This document shows, one piece after another, positions 20,111 through 28,305 of a DNA stretch of 64,000 nucleotides; positions within the stretch are counted from its first letter, which is position 1; the number at the start of each line of letters is the position of its first letter. The translations under genes were made by a program, and so were the position numbers. The notes beneath the pieces are model-generated. The model did not search any database. It was not told where the DNA came from and saw only the letters and a list, made by a program, of their open reading frames with translations. The stretch comes from Bartonella sp. M0283. Its GTDB lineage: Bacteria > Pseudomonadota > Alphaproteobacteria > Rhizobiales > Rhizobiaceae. The DNA lies in NCBI RefSeq assembly GCF_016100455.1, contig NZ_JACFSK010000001.1, positions 992,001 through 1,056,000 on the forward strand. Direction: 5' to 3'.

Positions 20111-21349
20111 TCATGGCTGTGGATTATTCCCGTTACGGGTCCGATAATTTGCAAATTGTTGCACAGCTGTCGCAATTGCGCTTGCTGCTTGTCGCCTCCA
20201 AACGGGATCCGAAATGAGCTTCTCGTCATCCTTATTCGATAAATATCCGATTTCAATGAGAACCGATGGAATGTCGGGGGCTTTTAGAACCTGAAAACCG
20301 GCATAGCGATGCGGATTTTTTATAAGGTTTATATTATCTTCCAAAAGACTTGAAACTACGCGATCAGCAAAATTCACCGAAAAAGACAACGTCTCCCGTC
20401 TTGCAAGATCAATCAGAATATCGGTAACCTCGGGAGATTCGTCAGCTGGCAAGCCGTCAAGCAAATCAGCTTTATTTTCTCTTTCTGCCAAAGCTTTTGC
20501 CAAATCGTCAGATGCGCGGTCTGAAATTGTATAAACGGTTGCGCCACGCATCGATGTCATATTTATCGTATCGGCATGGATAGAAATGAACAGATCGGCA
20601 CCATAATCGCGTGCTTTTTGGACCCGTTCGTTAAGTCTGAGAAAAATATCGGAATCACGCGTCAAAAACACTTGCAAATTGACGTTTTTTTCCAATTCAT
20701 CGCGTAATGTGCGCGCAAACGCCAATGTAACGTTTTTCTCAAGCACACCCGACACACTTTCCGCCCCGCTATCAATTCCTCCGTGACCGGCATCAATCAC
20801 AACACGAAAAGGCTTTTGTTGAGCCGGCCTATCGTCACGTGCCGGCGCATTATTTTCTGTTTGCTGTTTTTGGATCAACTTCTGGAAGTTCTCTCCACTG
20901 TCCTTGGTCAAATCTATAACCAATTGCCAAAGCCCGCTATCAAGCTGTTCGATATTATCTTTCTCGATCCCGAAAGGGGCATTTGTCGTCAATATAATTC
21001 TTGATGAATTTGGGCCGGATGTTCCGTAGCGTAAATCGGAAACCATACCAAGCTTTAAGGGAGGCTGTTTTTGTGAGGAAAAATCAGTTCTGGGAAGATT
21101 GACAACGAGCCGGTTCGGATGATCGAGAAACTGTAAGGAATAGTTTGGAGCGCCCGAGAATACAGCAATAAGTCTTGTTCTCGTAAGATCTCCTACCGCT
21201 CTGATGTTCACGAGTTCCAATTGTTCATTACCGGCATTGCCCTTACCTGGAAAACTCATGAGACTTAAGAAAAATGCGACAATAAAAACAAGCCATTTTG
21301 ATTGTCCGATATTGCCAATAAAATTTGCTTGTTGTCCGGCATGATCCAT
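20111..21349 (-). CDS. amiC: N-acetylmuramoyl-L-alanine amidase with AMIN domain
   Basis: Zinc amidase that cuts peptide stems from glycan strands during cell division. 412 residues: an N-terminal membrane/signal segment (KWLVFIVAFFLSLMSF), an AMIN targeting domain (about 45-150), a linker, and an Amidase_3 domain with VIDAGHGGIDSGA, FLTRDSD, FISIHADT and VLIEIGYLSN, supplying the zinc ligands and catalytic glutamate. It is immediately upstream of mrcA (166-base gap) and divergent from rne, the classic order in Brucella and Bartonella relatives. Confidence 0.95.
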   Translation of the reverse strand: MDHAGQQANFIGNIGQSKWLVFIVAFFLSLMSFPGKGNAGNEQLELVNIRAVGDLTRTRLIAVFSGAPNYSLQFLDHPNRLVVNLPRTDFSSQKQPPLKLGMVSDLRYGTSGPNSSRIILTTNAPFGIEKDNIEQLDSGLWQLVIDLTKDSGENFQKLIQKQQTENNAPARDDRPAQQKPFRVVIDAGHGGIDSGAESVSGVLEKNVTLAFARTLRDELEKNVNLQVFLTRDSDIFLRLNERVQKARDYGADLFISIHADTINMTSMRGATVYTISDRASDDLAKALAERENKADLLDGLPADESPEVTDILIDLARRETLSFSVNFADRVVSSLLEDNINLIKNPHRYAGFQVLKAPDIPSVLIEIGYLSNKDDEKLISDPVWRRQAASAIATAVQQFANYRTRNGNNPQP

Positions 21350-21738
21350 TGCGGCGTGGCCCTCGTTTCTCTACTTCCAGTTTTTGTTCTAAAGCATTTA
21401 AATAAAAACTAGCAAATCGCGCGAACGATAATCAGGGTCTTTGGCGATTTTAAGATAATATTTGCTTAAAATAACATCTCGACCTGTGGACACGACCGTT
21501 ACGCGAACCGTCAAATTTATGTTTTTCCAGCAAATAAAGTAGACGACTTTATAAAGTTACTTGTGTTCGGCCAGATATCGACTTAAAAGCGTAAATGTCT
21601 TGAACGGCTGGAAAAACAATAAATGAACCTTCGGTTAACCGGTTCATTCAAAACATTTTCAGCCAAAAAGTCTACAAACTTTAGCTGTTCCTAGGTCATT
21701 TGACGCTATGTTTTCAATGAATAAGGAGCAAGTTTGTA

Positions 21739-21780
21739 ATGATTAAGTTTCGCTGGTTCGGTTACCCCGAACTATTTTAA
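21739..21780 (+). CDS. Possible 13-residue leader peptide, aromatic-rich
   Basis: ATG 21739 is preceded by AAGGAG at 21723-21728 and encodes MIKFRWFGYPELF, then TAA. Six of thirteen residues are aromatic. Its second half coincides with a hairpin (21756-21772) followed by TATTTT, the geometry of a leader-peptide attenuator. The next gene rightward is rne, about 220 bases on. Coding function is inferred only from the ribosome site and layout. Confidence 0.35.
   Translation: MIKFRWFGYPELF
21756..21777 (+). terminator. Terminator-like hairpin in the rne leader
   Basis: A 6-bp stem GTTCGG / CCGAAC with a 5-base loop, followed by TATTTT. It lies inside the short ORF, so ribosome position would affect its folding. 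Confidence 0.4.
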
Positions 21781-22000
21781 AAACGTTTTGCCGGAGACTC
21801 GCTGGATATGAGTCGAACACAACTGGTAGTAGAAATAGTTTTAAGCGCGGCACATGCAAGCGGGGATATGCACGCCCATTCTCACTATAGTTTGTTGGCA
21901 AATCTTCTTTCCATCGGCAGACAGTATGCATCGGCATTCATAGGTTTTTCAAAGGCCTCTATCCGTTGTTCCATACGTGTCGCCTGCAGGATTTTCTATA

Positions 22001-24733
22001 ATGTCAAACAAAATGCTTATCGATGCCTCCCACCCGGAGGAAACTCGCGTGGTTGTTGTTCGTGGTAACAGAATTGAAGAATTCGATTTTGAATCCGAAC
22101 ACAAAAAACTGATAAAAGGAAATATTTATCTGGCTCGCGTAACGCGAGTTGAACCTTCTCTGCAAGCTGCATTCGTGGAATATGGCGGTAATCGTCACGG
22201 ATTTCTTGCGTTTTCTGAAATTCATCCTGACTATTATCAAATTCCGGTTGCTGACCGCCAAGCGCTTCTTGAAGAAGAAGAAAAAGCTGCCCGTGTTGAA
22301 GATGAGGATGAACAGGAAAACGAAAAGGCTTCAAGAGCCAATAAAAGGAAAAAAAGTCGTTCGTCCGAAGCAAGCAATGAAAGCGAGACAGTTTCTGTTT
22401 CCGGTGAGGAAAACGACGATACTGAACAAACAGCAGACGACACAGAAGATAGTGTAGAACTTGTCGGAGCAGAAGACGCTCTGGAAGAGGTGCCAACCCG
22501 CGAGCGCACCCCGCGTCGGCAATATAAAATTCAGGAAGTTATCAAACGCCGCCAAATCCTGCTGGTACAAGTTGTAAAAGAAGAACGTGGCAACAAAGGC
22601 GCTGCCATGACCACCTATCTTTCTTTAGCAGGACGATATTCGGTCTTGATGCCGAATACGGCACGTGGCGGTGGCATTTCCCGCAAAATCACCAATGTGC
22701 AGGATCGTAAACGTCTCAAGGAGGTTGTTAAGGATCTTCACGTGCCGAAGGGAATGGGAGTCATTTTACGGACAGCCGGTGCCAATAGGACAAAGACCGA
22801 AATCAAACGCGATTACGAGTATCTGATGCGCCTATGGGAAAATGTCCGTGCATTGACACTTGAATCTGTTGCTCCTTGTCTTGTCTATGAAGAAGGTAGC
22901 CTTATCAAACGGTCGATCCGTGACCTTTATAACAAAGACATCAGTGAGATACTTGTTTCGGGCGAACAAGGCTATCGTGAAGCAAAAGATTTCATGCGCA
23001 TGTTAATGCCGAGTCATGCAAAAGTTGTTCAACCATATCGTGAGCAGCTGCCAATTTTTGCGCATAACGGAATTGAAGCACAGCTTGATGGTATGTTGCA
23101 GCCGGAAGTAACGCTCAAATCCGGCGGATATCTGGTTATCAATCAAACCGAAGCCCTCGTCGCAATTGACGTCAATTCGGGCCGGTCCACAAAAGAACAT
23201 TCTATTGAGGAAACGGCTTGCCAAACAAATCTCGAAGCTGCCGAAGAAGTTGCCAGACAGTTGCGACTGCGCGACCTCGCAGGACTGGTTGTTATTGATT
23301 TCATTGATATGGAAGAAAAACGCAATAATCGTCTTGTCGAGAAGAAACTCAAAGATTGCCTGAAAGATGACCGGGCCCGCATTCAAGTCGGTCGCATTTC
23401 GCATTTTGGTCTTATGGAAATGAGCCGTCAGCGCATTCGGGCATCGGTGCTGGAAAGCACGATGCAGCCCTGCCCACATTGCAATGGCACCGGCTATATA
23501 CGTTCTGATTCGTCCTTAGCTCTGCACGTTATCCGCTCTATTGAGGAATATCTTCTGCGCAATCCGCACTTTAATATTATCGTCCGGACATCGGTCGCTA
23601 CTGCCCTTTATGTTCTTAATCATAAAAGACAAGCTCTATCCGATTTGGAAAACCGTTTTGGTTTGACGATCAATATCGAAGCAGATGACGAGGTTGGTGC
23701 TCAGAATTTGGCTATATATAAAGGGACACCTGCCGAAGGAACGCCTGCTGCGGTACCTCAGCTTCCGCCTGTCGATGAAGCGGATGACGACAATGAGGTT
23801 GAAGAAATTGCCGTTGAGCTCGAAAGCGAACAAAAGGATATTGACAATACTGACAATAACCAAAGACGCAAACGTCGTAATCGCGGAAAATCTAACGATC
23901 GCAATGAAGCAAAAAATCAACGCGTCCGGAATGAAGATGATGTTGCGCGCAGTGACGAAGATAATAAGCGTCGTCGCCGGCGCGGGCGTCGCGGTGGCAG
24001 GCGCTATCGTGACGGCGAATTCGAACGTCGCAGAATTCCTTATGCGGAACCGGTAGGCGATTTTGCCGAAAAAGCGCTTGCAGAGGTTATTGCTGCAAGA
24101 AGACAAAGGCGCGTACCAGCCGCCGAACCAGTCGGGTTCTCGGTCACAGAAACTATAACCCAGCCAACGCCGGTTGTCGTAAAAGAACAAAATGTGCCGG
24201 AAGTTGCTCATGAGGAAGCCAAGATAGAAGAAAAAGAACCTAAAACAACAGGCAAAAAACGGACGAGGAAAACTCGCGCCGAAGCCGAAGTGCCTTCTTC
24301 TGAAAATGTCAGCGATGAAACTGCCGGGAATGACACTATTGACAAACCGGCCAAAAAGTCACCGCGCACTCGCAGACGTAGTACAAAGACTGTAAAACAA
24401 GTTGTCGAAACTGTTTCAGAAGAACAGTCCCCCGCTACAGAAGCAATAAAGGATGAGACTTCTGCTGACGATAAACCTGCTAAAAAGACTTCAAAACGCT
24501 CGCGAAAAGCGAAAGTCGATGAGAAAAAATCCGACGAATCCGTGAACGAGAATAAAGAAATCGATAACGAAAAAAATGAAACGAAGTCCTCTAAAAGGAC
24601 GAGCCGGACAAAATCCAAAACAAGCAAAAAAGACGAGACACTTTCAACCGAACCTGTTGTGACATCTTCAGACGAAAATGATGAAGACAAACCGAAACGC
24701 GTCGGTTGGTGGCAAAGAAAAGGTTTCTTCTGA
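22001..24733 (+). CDS. rne: Ribonuclease E
   Basis: Single-strand endoribonuclease central to mRNA decay and rRNA/tRNA processing. 910 residues from ATG 22001 (MSNKMLIDASHPEETRVVVV); a GTG eight codons upstream lacks the family start. The N-terminal half has the S1 region, interrupted by an acidic insert (about 90-165), then the catalytic RNase E/G core (ALVAIDVNSGRSTKEHSIEE, DLAGLVVIDFIDM) and the zinc link Cys491-Pro-His-Cys494. The C-terminal third is low-complexity and charged, with Arg-rich RRRRRGRRGGRRYRDGEFERR and a Lys/Glu-rich tail ending RVGWWQRKGFF, likely the scaffold for degradosome partners. Confidence 0.96.
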   Translation: MSNKMLIDASHPEETRVVVVRGNRIEEFDFESEHKKLIKGNIYLARVTRVEPSLQAAFVEYGGNRHGFLAFSEIHPDYYQIPVADRQALLEEEEKAARVEDEDEQENEKASRANKRKKSRSSEASNESETVSVSGEENDDTEQTADDTEDSVELVGAEDALEEVPTRERTPRRQYKIQEVIKRRQILLVQVVKEERGNKGAAMTTYLSLAGRYSVLMPNTARGGGISRKITNVQDRKRLKEVVKDLHVPKGMGVILRTAGANRTKTEIKRDYEYLMRLWENVRALTLESVAPCLVYEEGSLIKRSIRDLYNKDISEILVSGEQGYREAKDFMRMLMPSHAKVVQPYREQLPIFAHNGIEAQLDGMLQPEVTLKSGGYLVINQTEALVAIDVNSGRSTKEHSIEETACQTNLEAAEEVARQLRLRDLAGLVVIDFIDMEEKRNNRLVEKKLKDCLKDDRARIQVGRISHFGLMEMSRQRIRASVLESTMQPCPHCNGTGYIRSDSSLALHVIRSIEEYLLRNPHFNIIVRTSVATALYVLNHKRQALSDLENRFGLTINIEADDEVGAQNLAIYKGTPAEGTPAAVPQLPPVDEADDDNEVEEIAVELESEQKDIDNTDNNQRRKRRNRGKSNDRNEAKNQRVRNEDDVARSDEDNKRRRRRGRRGGRRYRDGEFERRRIPYAEPVGDFAEKALAEVIAARRQRRVPAAEPVGFSVTETITQPTPVVVKEQNVPEVAHEEAKIEEKEPKTTGKKRTRKTRAEAEVPSSENVSDETAGNDTIDKPAKKSPRTRRRSTKTVKQVVETVSEEQSPATEAIKDETSADDKPAKKTSKRSRKAKVDEKKSDESVNENKEIDNEKNETKSSKRTSRTKSKTSKKDETLSTEPVVTSSDENDEDKPKRVGWWQRKGFF

Positions 24734-24779
24734 TTTTCGAAATTTGAAGAACTTTGATCGTTTTTCCACTTGAATTATC

Positions 24780-24824
24780 AGCCTCACATAGCTCGAAATT
24801 TTTCAAGCTTTGTGAGGCTTTTTG
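24780..24824 (+). terminator. Intrinsic terminator after rne
   Basis: AGCCTCACA (24780-24788) pairs with TGTGAGGCT (24811-24819); the inner bases AGCTCGAA / TTCAAGCT extend the stem, and TTTTT follows. It marks the end of conserved core sequence before the accessory zone. Confidence 0.88.
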
Positions 24825-25699
24825 ATTTAGCCCCTCGCACAGAGCCTTGACCAAGCTTATTCACTATGAACGCGGTTATCCAATTAACCGAAATAGTTAT
24901 ACAGAAGTCGTTTTCGATTGCCTGAAAAGCAAAACACAAGGCACCGTAGATGGCAGAAAAGACATTGCTTGTTTTAAGATTGCGAGATGGCCGAAGTAAT
25001 TTCAAGTTGATATGAATTTGGCAATTAACGGATTGATCAGCTAGCCGGATCATTTGTCAGCAGCCAACTTCATATAAACATGAATAGAGAGCCAATAGAG
25101 ATTGGCAAAGGCTAGACCAACAAAACCTCATTTTTTACCTATCAATATTTTACATTTGCGTCTAACAAATTGAGAATTAAGAAAATAACTCCGGTACCCG
25201 GATATTTAAACGTTTAGACATGATCTGACAGTTTTGACTTTTCAAAGTGCTAATTTTGATTGGGTGACGACACAAACATTTAAACAAAAGCAACTCTCAT
25301 GATCGAGAAGAAAAATTATCAAACATGAGGTCGAATTGCTAAAGCTTGCTGAAGAGTTGAAGAAATTCATCAAAATTGGAATGTCTGCACACTTAACAAC
25401 TATAGTCCCCCTCCGAATAAGGCCTTAAGTGTACGTTTGGAATATATAATAGCTGATAATCAGCACTCCAAACCTAAGGTTGATCGTAATGAAATAAAAT
25501 AACTCTTTCAGTAGTGATTGGCACCTGCCTAATAAATATTAATATTATAAACGCTAAAGTTCTTCCTGTTGATAGAATTATTAATATTGACAATTTATCT
25601 TTCTAATGTACCGTTATGATACATTTATGAAGAATGTGAGGGAGCGCTGGAATAGCTATGAGAGCTTGAAAGGCTGCAGTATTCTTAAGGGGATACGAC
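24825..25699. other. AT-rich intergenic zone with repeat and coding debris
   Basis: About 875 bases between the rne terminator and the orphan gene at 25700. It contains the first copy of the diverged repeat (25212-25303). After it, one frame reads EVELLKLAEELKKFIKIGM and stops near 25438, which looks like a coding remnant. A TTGACA at 25588-25593 lacks a well-spaced -10. No intact gene seen. Confidence 0.5.
25212..25303 (+). repeat. Diverged direct repeat, copy 1
   Basis: Shares the pattern gtttagaca-gatctgaca ... acttttcaaagtg ... acaaacatt ... ctctcatgat with copy 2 at 26524-26623, same orientation, by eye about 70 percent identical with small gaps. Both copies begin and end at matching points. 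Both strands show conserved short reading frames (plus: TQTFK..QLS then stop; minus: HFEK.KLSD.V then stop). Probably the end of a decayed insertion sequence; family not recognised. Confidence 0.55.
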
Positions 25700-26473
25700 A
25701 TGAGCATCTCATCTACTACATTAAGTGGACGAAGTGGAGAAATAGCACTTCAGTTGATTCAATCGATAACGTCAAAGAACAACAATTCAGATAAATCAAA
25801 TCCTTCTGACGTTAAAAACAATATTCAAGAACTTGTAAAACAAGCCGGTGAAATTCGGGACAAGTCACAAGCTGAATTTCGATCAAAGTTGATTGAAAAT
25901 GCTTTAAAAGCAAATAATGCGCAATCTCAAGATAAAGTCAAAGATGATAACAAGGTGAAGGTTGATGTTTCTCCCGAAAATCAGGCTTCTGTTGATAAAA
26001 TACAAAAAATCATAGGCGACGCTATTGATATTACACAAGTAAAAGATGGTCCATCGTCTCGCAGTTTATCAAGTGTTATATATCAAAATTTATATGATTA
26101 TTTGGAAGACAACCCTTATGCTCTCTCTCAAGATCAAATGAAAGAGATTGTAGTTGAATATTATAAAATCGGTGTTCGTGAAGGTAGAATCGAAGATCGT
26201 CACGGCCTTATGGATAAGTTGGTTTCAGGTGATTATCAAATCTATATGGGTGACGAACTAAACGATCCGATGTTTGACCAGGTCAACTACGCTTTTAAGC
26301 GAAAAGAGGGGGGAGGCGAAGTCAGTGAACTTGAAGTTGACAAATCGCAACTCGCTCCCGGCACGAACGAACGGGCAAGAAAGCTTTGGGAAAGTGGCAA
26401 AACAATTGCAAGTGGAGATCTTTTCTTGAGTGGTAAAAACGCTCATCGGTGGCGTTATAATATCGTATTCTAA
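25700..26473 (+). CDS. Orphan 257-residue protein, function unknown
   Basis: ATG 25700 follows AAGGGG eight bases upstream. The product is soluble-looking: no signal peptide, membrane segment or cysteine. Residues 1-45 are Ser/Asn/Thr-rich (MSISSTTLSGRSGEIALQLI), 45-100 are charged and probably coiled, and about 110-257 look globular (SSVIYQNLYDYLEDNPYALS, GVREGRIEDRHGLMDKLVS, ending NAHRWRYNIVF). The Ser/Thr/Asn-rich unstructured start recalls secreted effectors, but that is weak inference. Copies of a diverged repeat flank it at 25212 and 26524, and codon use is AT-rich, both suggesting acquisition. No family recognised. Confidence 0.7.
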   Translation: MSISSTTLSGRSGEIALQLIQSITSKNNNSDKSNPSDVKNNIQELVKQAGEIRDKSQAEFRSKLIENALKANNAQSQDKVKDDNKVKVDVSPENQASVDKIQKIIGDAIDITQVKDGPSSRSLSSVIYQNLYDYLEDNPYALSQDQMKEIVVEYYKIGVREGRIEDRHGLMDKLVSGDYQIYMGDELNDPMFDQVNYAFKRKEGGGEVSELEVDKSQLAPGTNERARKLWESGKTIASGDLFLSGKNAHRWRYNIVF

Positions 26474-26523
26474 AAAAAGCAGATAATATCAGGTAAACAC
26501 GACTGTCATCATTACTTGTAAAA

Positions 26524-26623
26524 GTTTAGACATAATCTGACAATTTGGGCTTTTCAAAGTGAGAGTTGCCCTCTTTGGGTGTTGTGACAAAACAAACATT
26601 CAAAGAACGGCAGCTCTCATGAT
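26524..26623 (+). repeat. Diverged direct repeat, copy 2
   Basis: Partner of 25212-25303 in the same orientation, ending at the same ctctcatgat. It lies 51 bases after the orphan gene stop, so the pair brackets that gene. It is about 190 bases left of the tRNA-derived attachment repeat. Confidence 0.55.
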
Positions 26624-26811
26624 TCATAAATATGTTTTTCCCGAGTTGTTTTTCCATCACAACATTTCGAAAGAATGGTCGTCGACCTTGTTTTTCAACA
26701 TAGCGGCTTGTTAGAACCTCTATCCGTTCAAATTCGGTTCTTAGCAATTTTAGCCATAAATAGGGGACGATTGAAAATCGTCTTTCAACTTTAAAACAAA
26801 TTGAAACGAGG

Positions 26812-26860
26812 AAATGGCGCACCCGAAGAGATTCGAACTCTTGACCTCTGCCTTCGGAGG
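26812..26860 (-). repeat. Distal attachment-site repeat (partial tRNA-Arg)
   Basis: Exact 49-base copy of 29944-29992. It spans the CCA end, acceptor 3' strand, T-arm, variable loop and half of the anticodon arm of tRNA-Arg, then diverges. It cannot encode a functional tRNA. Confidence 0.85.
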
Positions 26861-27081
26861 ATCATATGCTCGCTTTTAAACACCTCAACTCATTGATCCA
26901 ATTACCTTGTGATTTTTTGTAGATGTTCATTTCTAGATTTTACTCACAAAGATAATAATTTACCCGCGCGTGCCCTCAAGCTATACAATTAAAAGAGTTA
27001 TTTAATAAATCATCACCTTGAGGAACACTTATAAATTGGACAGTAACAACTTTTATTCTTGTCATCCTAAAAGGATATAAA

Positions 27082-27607
27082 ATGATCAGCTTTTAATCCA
27101 ACCTGCACTGGCGATTATTGCTCTTATTTGTTCATTTATTGGTAAAAAATACATTCAAAAAAATTTAAATAACTTGGAAATGATGAAATATCCAAAAAGA
27201 ATAAATTACGATCCCAGCTTAGTTAAAATGTAAACGCTGATACGGACGTATCACCGTTCTCACTATAGGAACAAAAAGACGAAATCGTTGAAACATCAGT
27301 TGAGAAGATTAGCAAGGCCATGACACAGACAGCAATGAATATTGAAGCATCCGATAACATGGAAATATCAGAAAAAAATAGAACAGCTCATAACAAAAAT
27401 TGAACGATCTGAATGGATATCTAATTTTCAGAAAAAGTATTAAAAGAATCACAAAAGGCATGGGAAAAATACGAAAAAGCTCAAGCTAGCTTTGCCGCAT
27501 TAAAAGTCGAAAGTAGTACAATGTATCATTTAATTTACACTTCAGAGATGAACACATTAATCAATCGACGTATAACGGAATTAACAGCTATCATCAATGA
27601 GTTATGA
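27082..27607 (+). pseudogene. Broken membrane-anchored LprI-like (DUF1311) gene
   Basis: Three frames must be joined to read it. After AAAAGG and ATG 27082 the frame shifts to LLIQPALAIIALICSFIGKKY, a membrane segment. A later frame gives KISKAMTQTAMNIEAS, another IEQLITKIERSEWISNFQKK, and the last LKESQKAWEKYEKAQASFA...SSTMYHLIYTSEMNTLINRR to the stop at 27607. The MTQTAMN and SQKAWEKY...A..F...IY......L...R pattern is that of LprI-family lysozyme inhibitors. All cysteines usual for that family are replaced. At least two frameshifts and an in-frame TAG (27266) show decay. It ends 51 bases before the GT51 gene. Confidence 0.7.
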
Positions 27608-27658
27608 GAAAATTAAGGTACATAAAAATATTTATAAATAAACGATAGGTCATTATAA

Positions 27659-28267
27659 ATGAATTCCGAACCACATAATCTACTATTTAAAAATGTAAAT
27701 AGAAAAATAAGGAATTTGATAATAAACATAAATATGGATATTATATCGATTTCTTCTTATATGGAGGATAATGACGAATACGTATCTGAGCTTCATTATT
27801 ATATATTAGCCCTTGAAGATCGAAATTTTTTTAGGCATTGTGGGGTTGATTTTAAAGCTATTCTTCGTGAATTTAAAAATATGCTTATAGGTAAAAAATA
27901 TGGCGGCGCTAGTACTATTGATATGCAACTTGTGAGAACAATTACTAATTACAGAGAACGAACAATCTCACGAAAAATATATGAAATGACTCTAGCTATT
28001 TTACTGAATTTTAAATTTTCAAAAAAGCAAATTTTAAATTGTTATATGCGCAACGCATTTTTAGGCAGCCACATAATAGGTTTTGAAGCTGCGATCGAAA
28101 AACGTTTCAAAGATAAACCAGTGTTGAATGAGTTAGAGATGGCGTCTTTAGCTGCAATGCTTTTGAAGCCTATGCCCTTAAACCCCACAAAAGAATGGTT
28201 TTTTGCAAATGAATCAAGAGCGAGGTACGCGCAAAAGGTTCGGGTTTTTGTAAAAGAGAGCAAATAA
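27659..28267 (+). CDS. Stand-alone GT51 peptidoglycan glycosyltransferase domain protein
   Basis: 202 residues, essentially one GT51 domain. Motif 1 is LALEDRNFFRHCGVD (catalytic Glu53), motif 2 GGASTIDMQL (82-91, normally GGSTITQQL), motif 3 RKIYEMTLAI (Glu109), motif 4 KKQILNCYMRNAFLG, motif 5 NELEMASLAAML. Both catalytic glutamates are kept. Unlike MtgA or PBP1, it has no convincing N-terminal membrane anchor or signal peptide, only a weakly hydrophobic IRNLIININMDIISIS stretch, and no transpeptidase. Ribosome site weak. The intact frame among decayed neighbours suggests recent function. Lipid II polymerisation is the family reaction; its role here is unknown. Confidence 0.8.
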   Translation: MNSEPHNLLFKNVNRKIRNLIININMDIISISSYMEDNDEYVSELHYYILALEDRNFFRHCGVDFKAILREFKNMLIGKKYGGASTIDMQLVRTITNYRERTISRKIYEMTLAILLNFKFSKKQILNCYMRNAFLGSHIIGFEAAIEKRFKDKPVLNELEMASLAAMLLKPMPLNPTKEWFFANESRARYAQKVRVFVKESK

Positions 28268-28305
28268 TAAGTTTAATAGACTGGCTTTATCTAGATTTTC
28301 AATAC

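Larger units (their letters stand above)
21350..22000. promoter_or_regulatory. Divergent amiC/rne control region
   Basis: 651 bases between amiC and rne. It contains a hairpin pair AATGAACC (21622-21629) / GGTTCATT (21641-21648), a short ORF with a terminator-like hairpin (21739-21780), and then about 220 bases of probable rne 5' leader. Long autoregulatory leaders are usual for RNase E genes; no known leader motif was recognised. The annotated-looking frame at 21808-22068 has no ribosome site and overlaps rne. Confidence 0.5.
26474..27081. other. Intergenic zone with repeat copy 2 and partial tRNA
   Basis: 608 bases holding the second diverged repeat (26524-26623), then the 49-bp tRNA-Arg duplication (26812-26860) and about 220 bases of AT-rich sequence with no gene. 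The open frame on the minus strand at 26526-26822 begins inside the tRNA fragment and has no ribosome site. Confidence 0.5.

Noticed and set aside
21808..22068. 86-codon frame overlapping the rne start
   Set aside because: No ribosome site; it runs into rne in another frame and has no recognisable features.
23636..24211. 191-codon minus-strand frame
   Set aside because: Antisense to the RNase E C-terminal region; no start signal.
24208..24690. 160-codon Ser/Phe/Val-rich minus-strand frame
   Set aside because: Antisense of the low-complexity RNase E tail; composition follows from the complementary repeats.
25606..25794. 62-codon frame overlapping the start of the orphan gene
   Set aside because: The 25700 frame has the better ribosome site and length; this one ends inside it.
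26526..26822. 98-codon minus-strand frame between the orphan gene and the island
   Set aside because: It starts inside the partial tRNA copy, has no ribosome site and crosses the diverged repeat.
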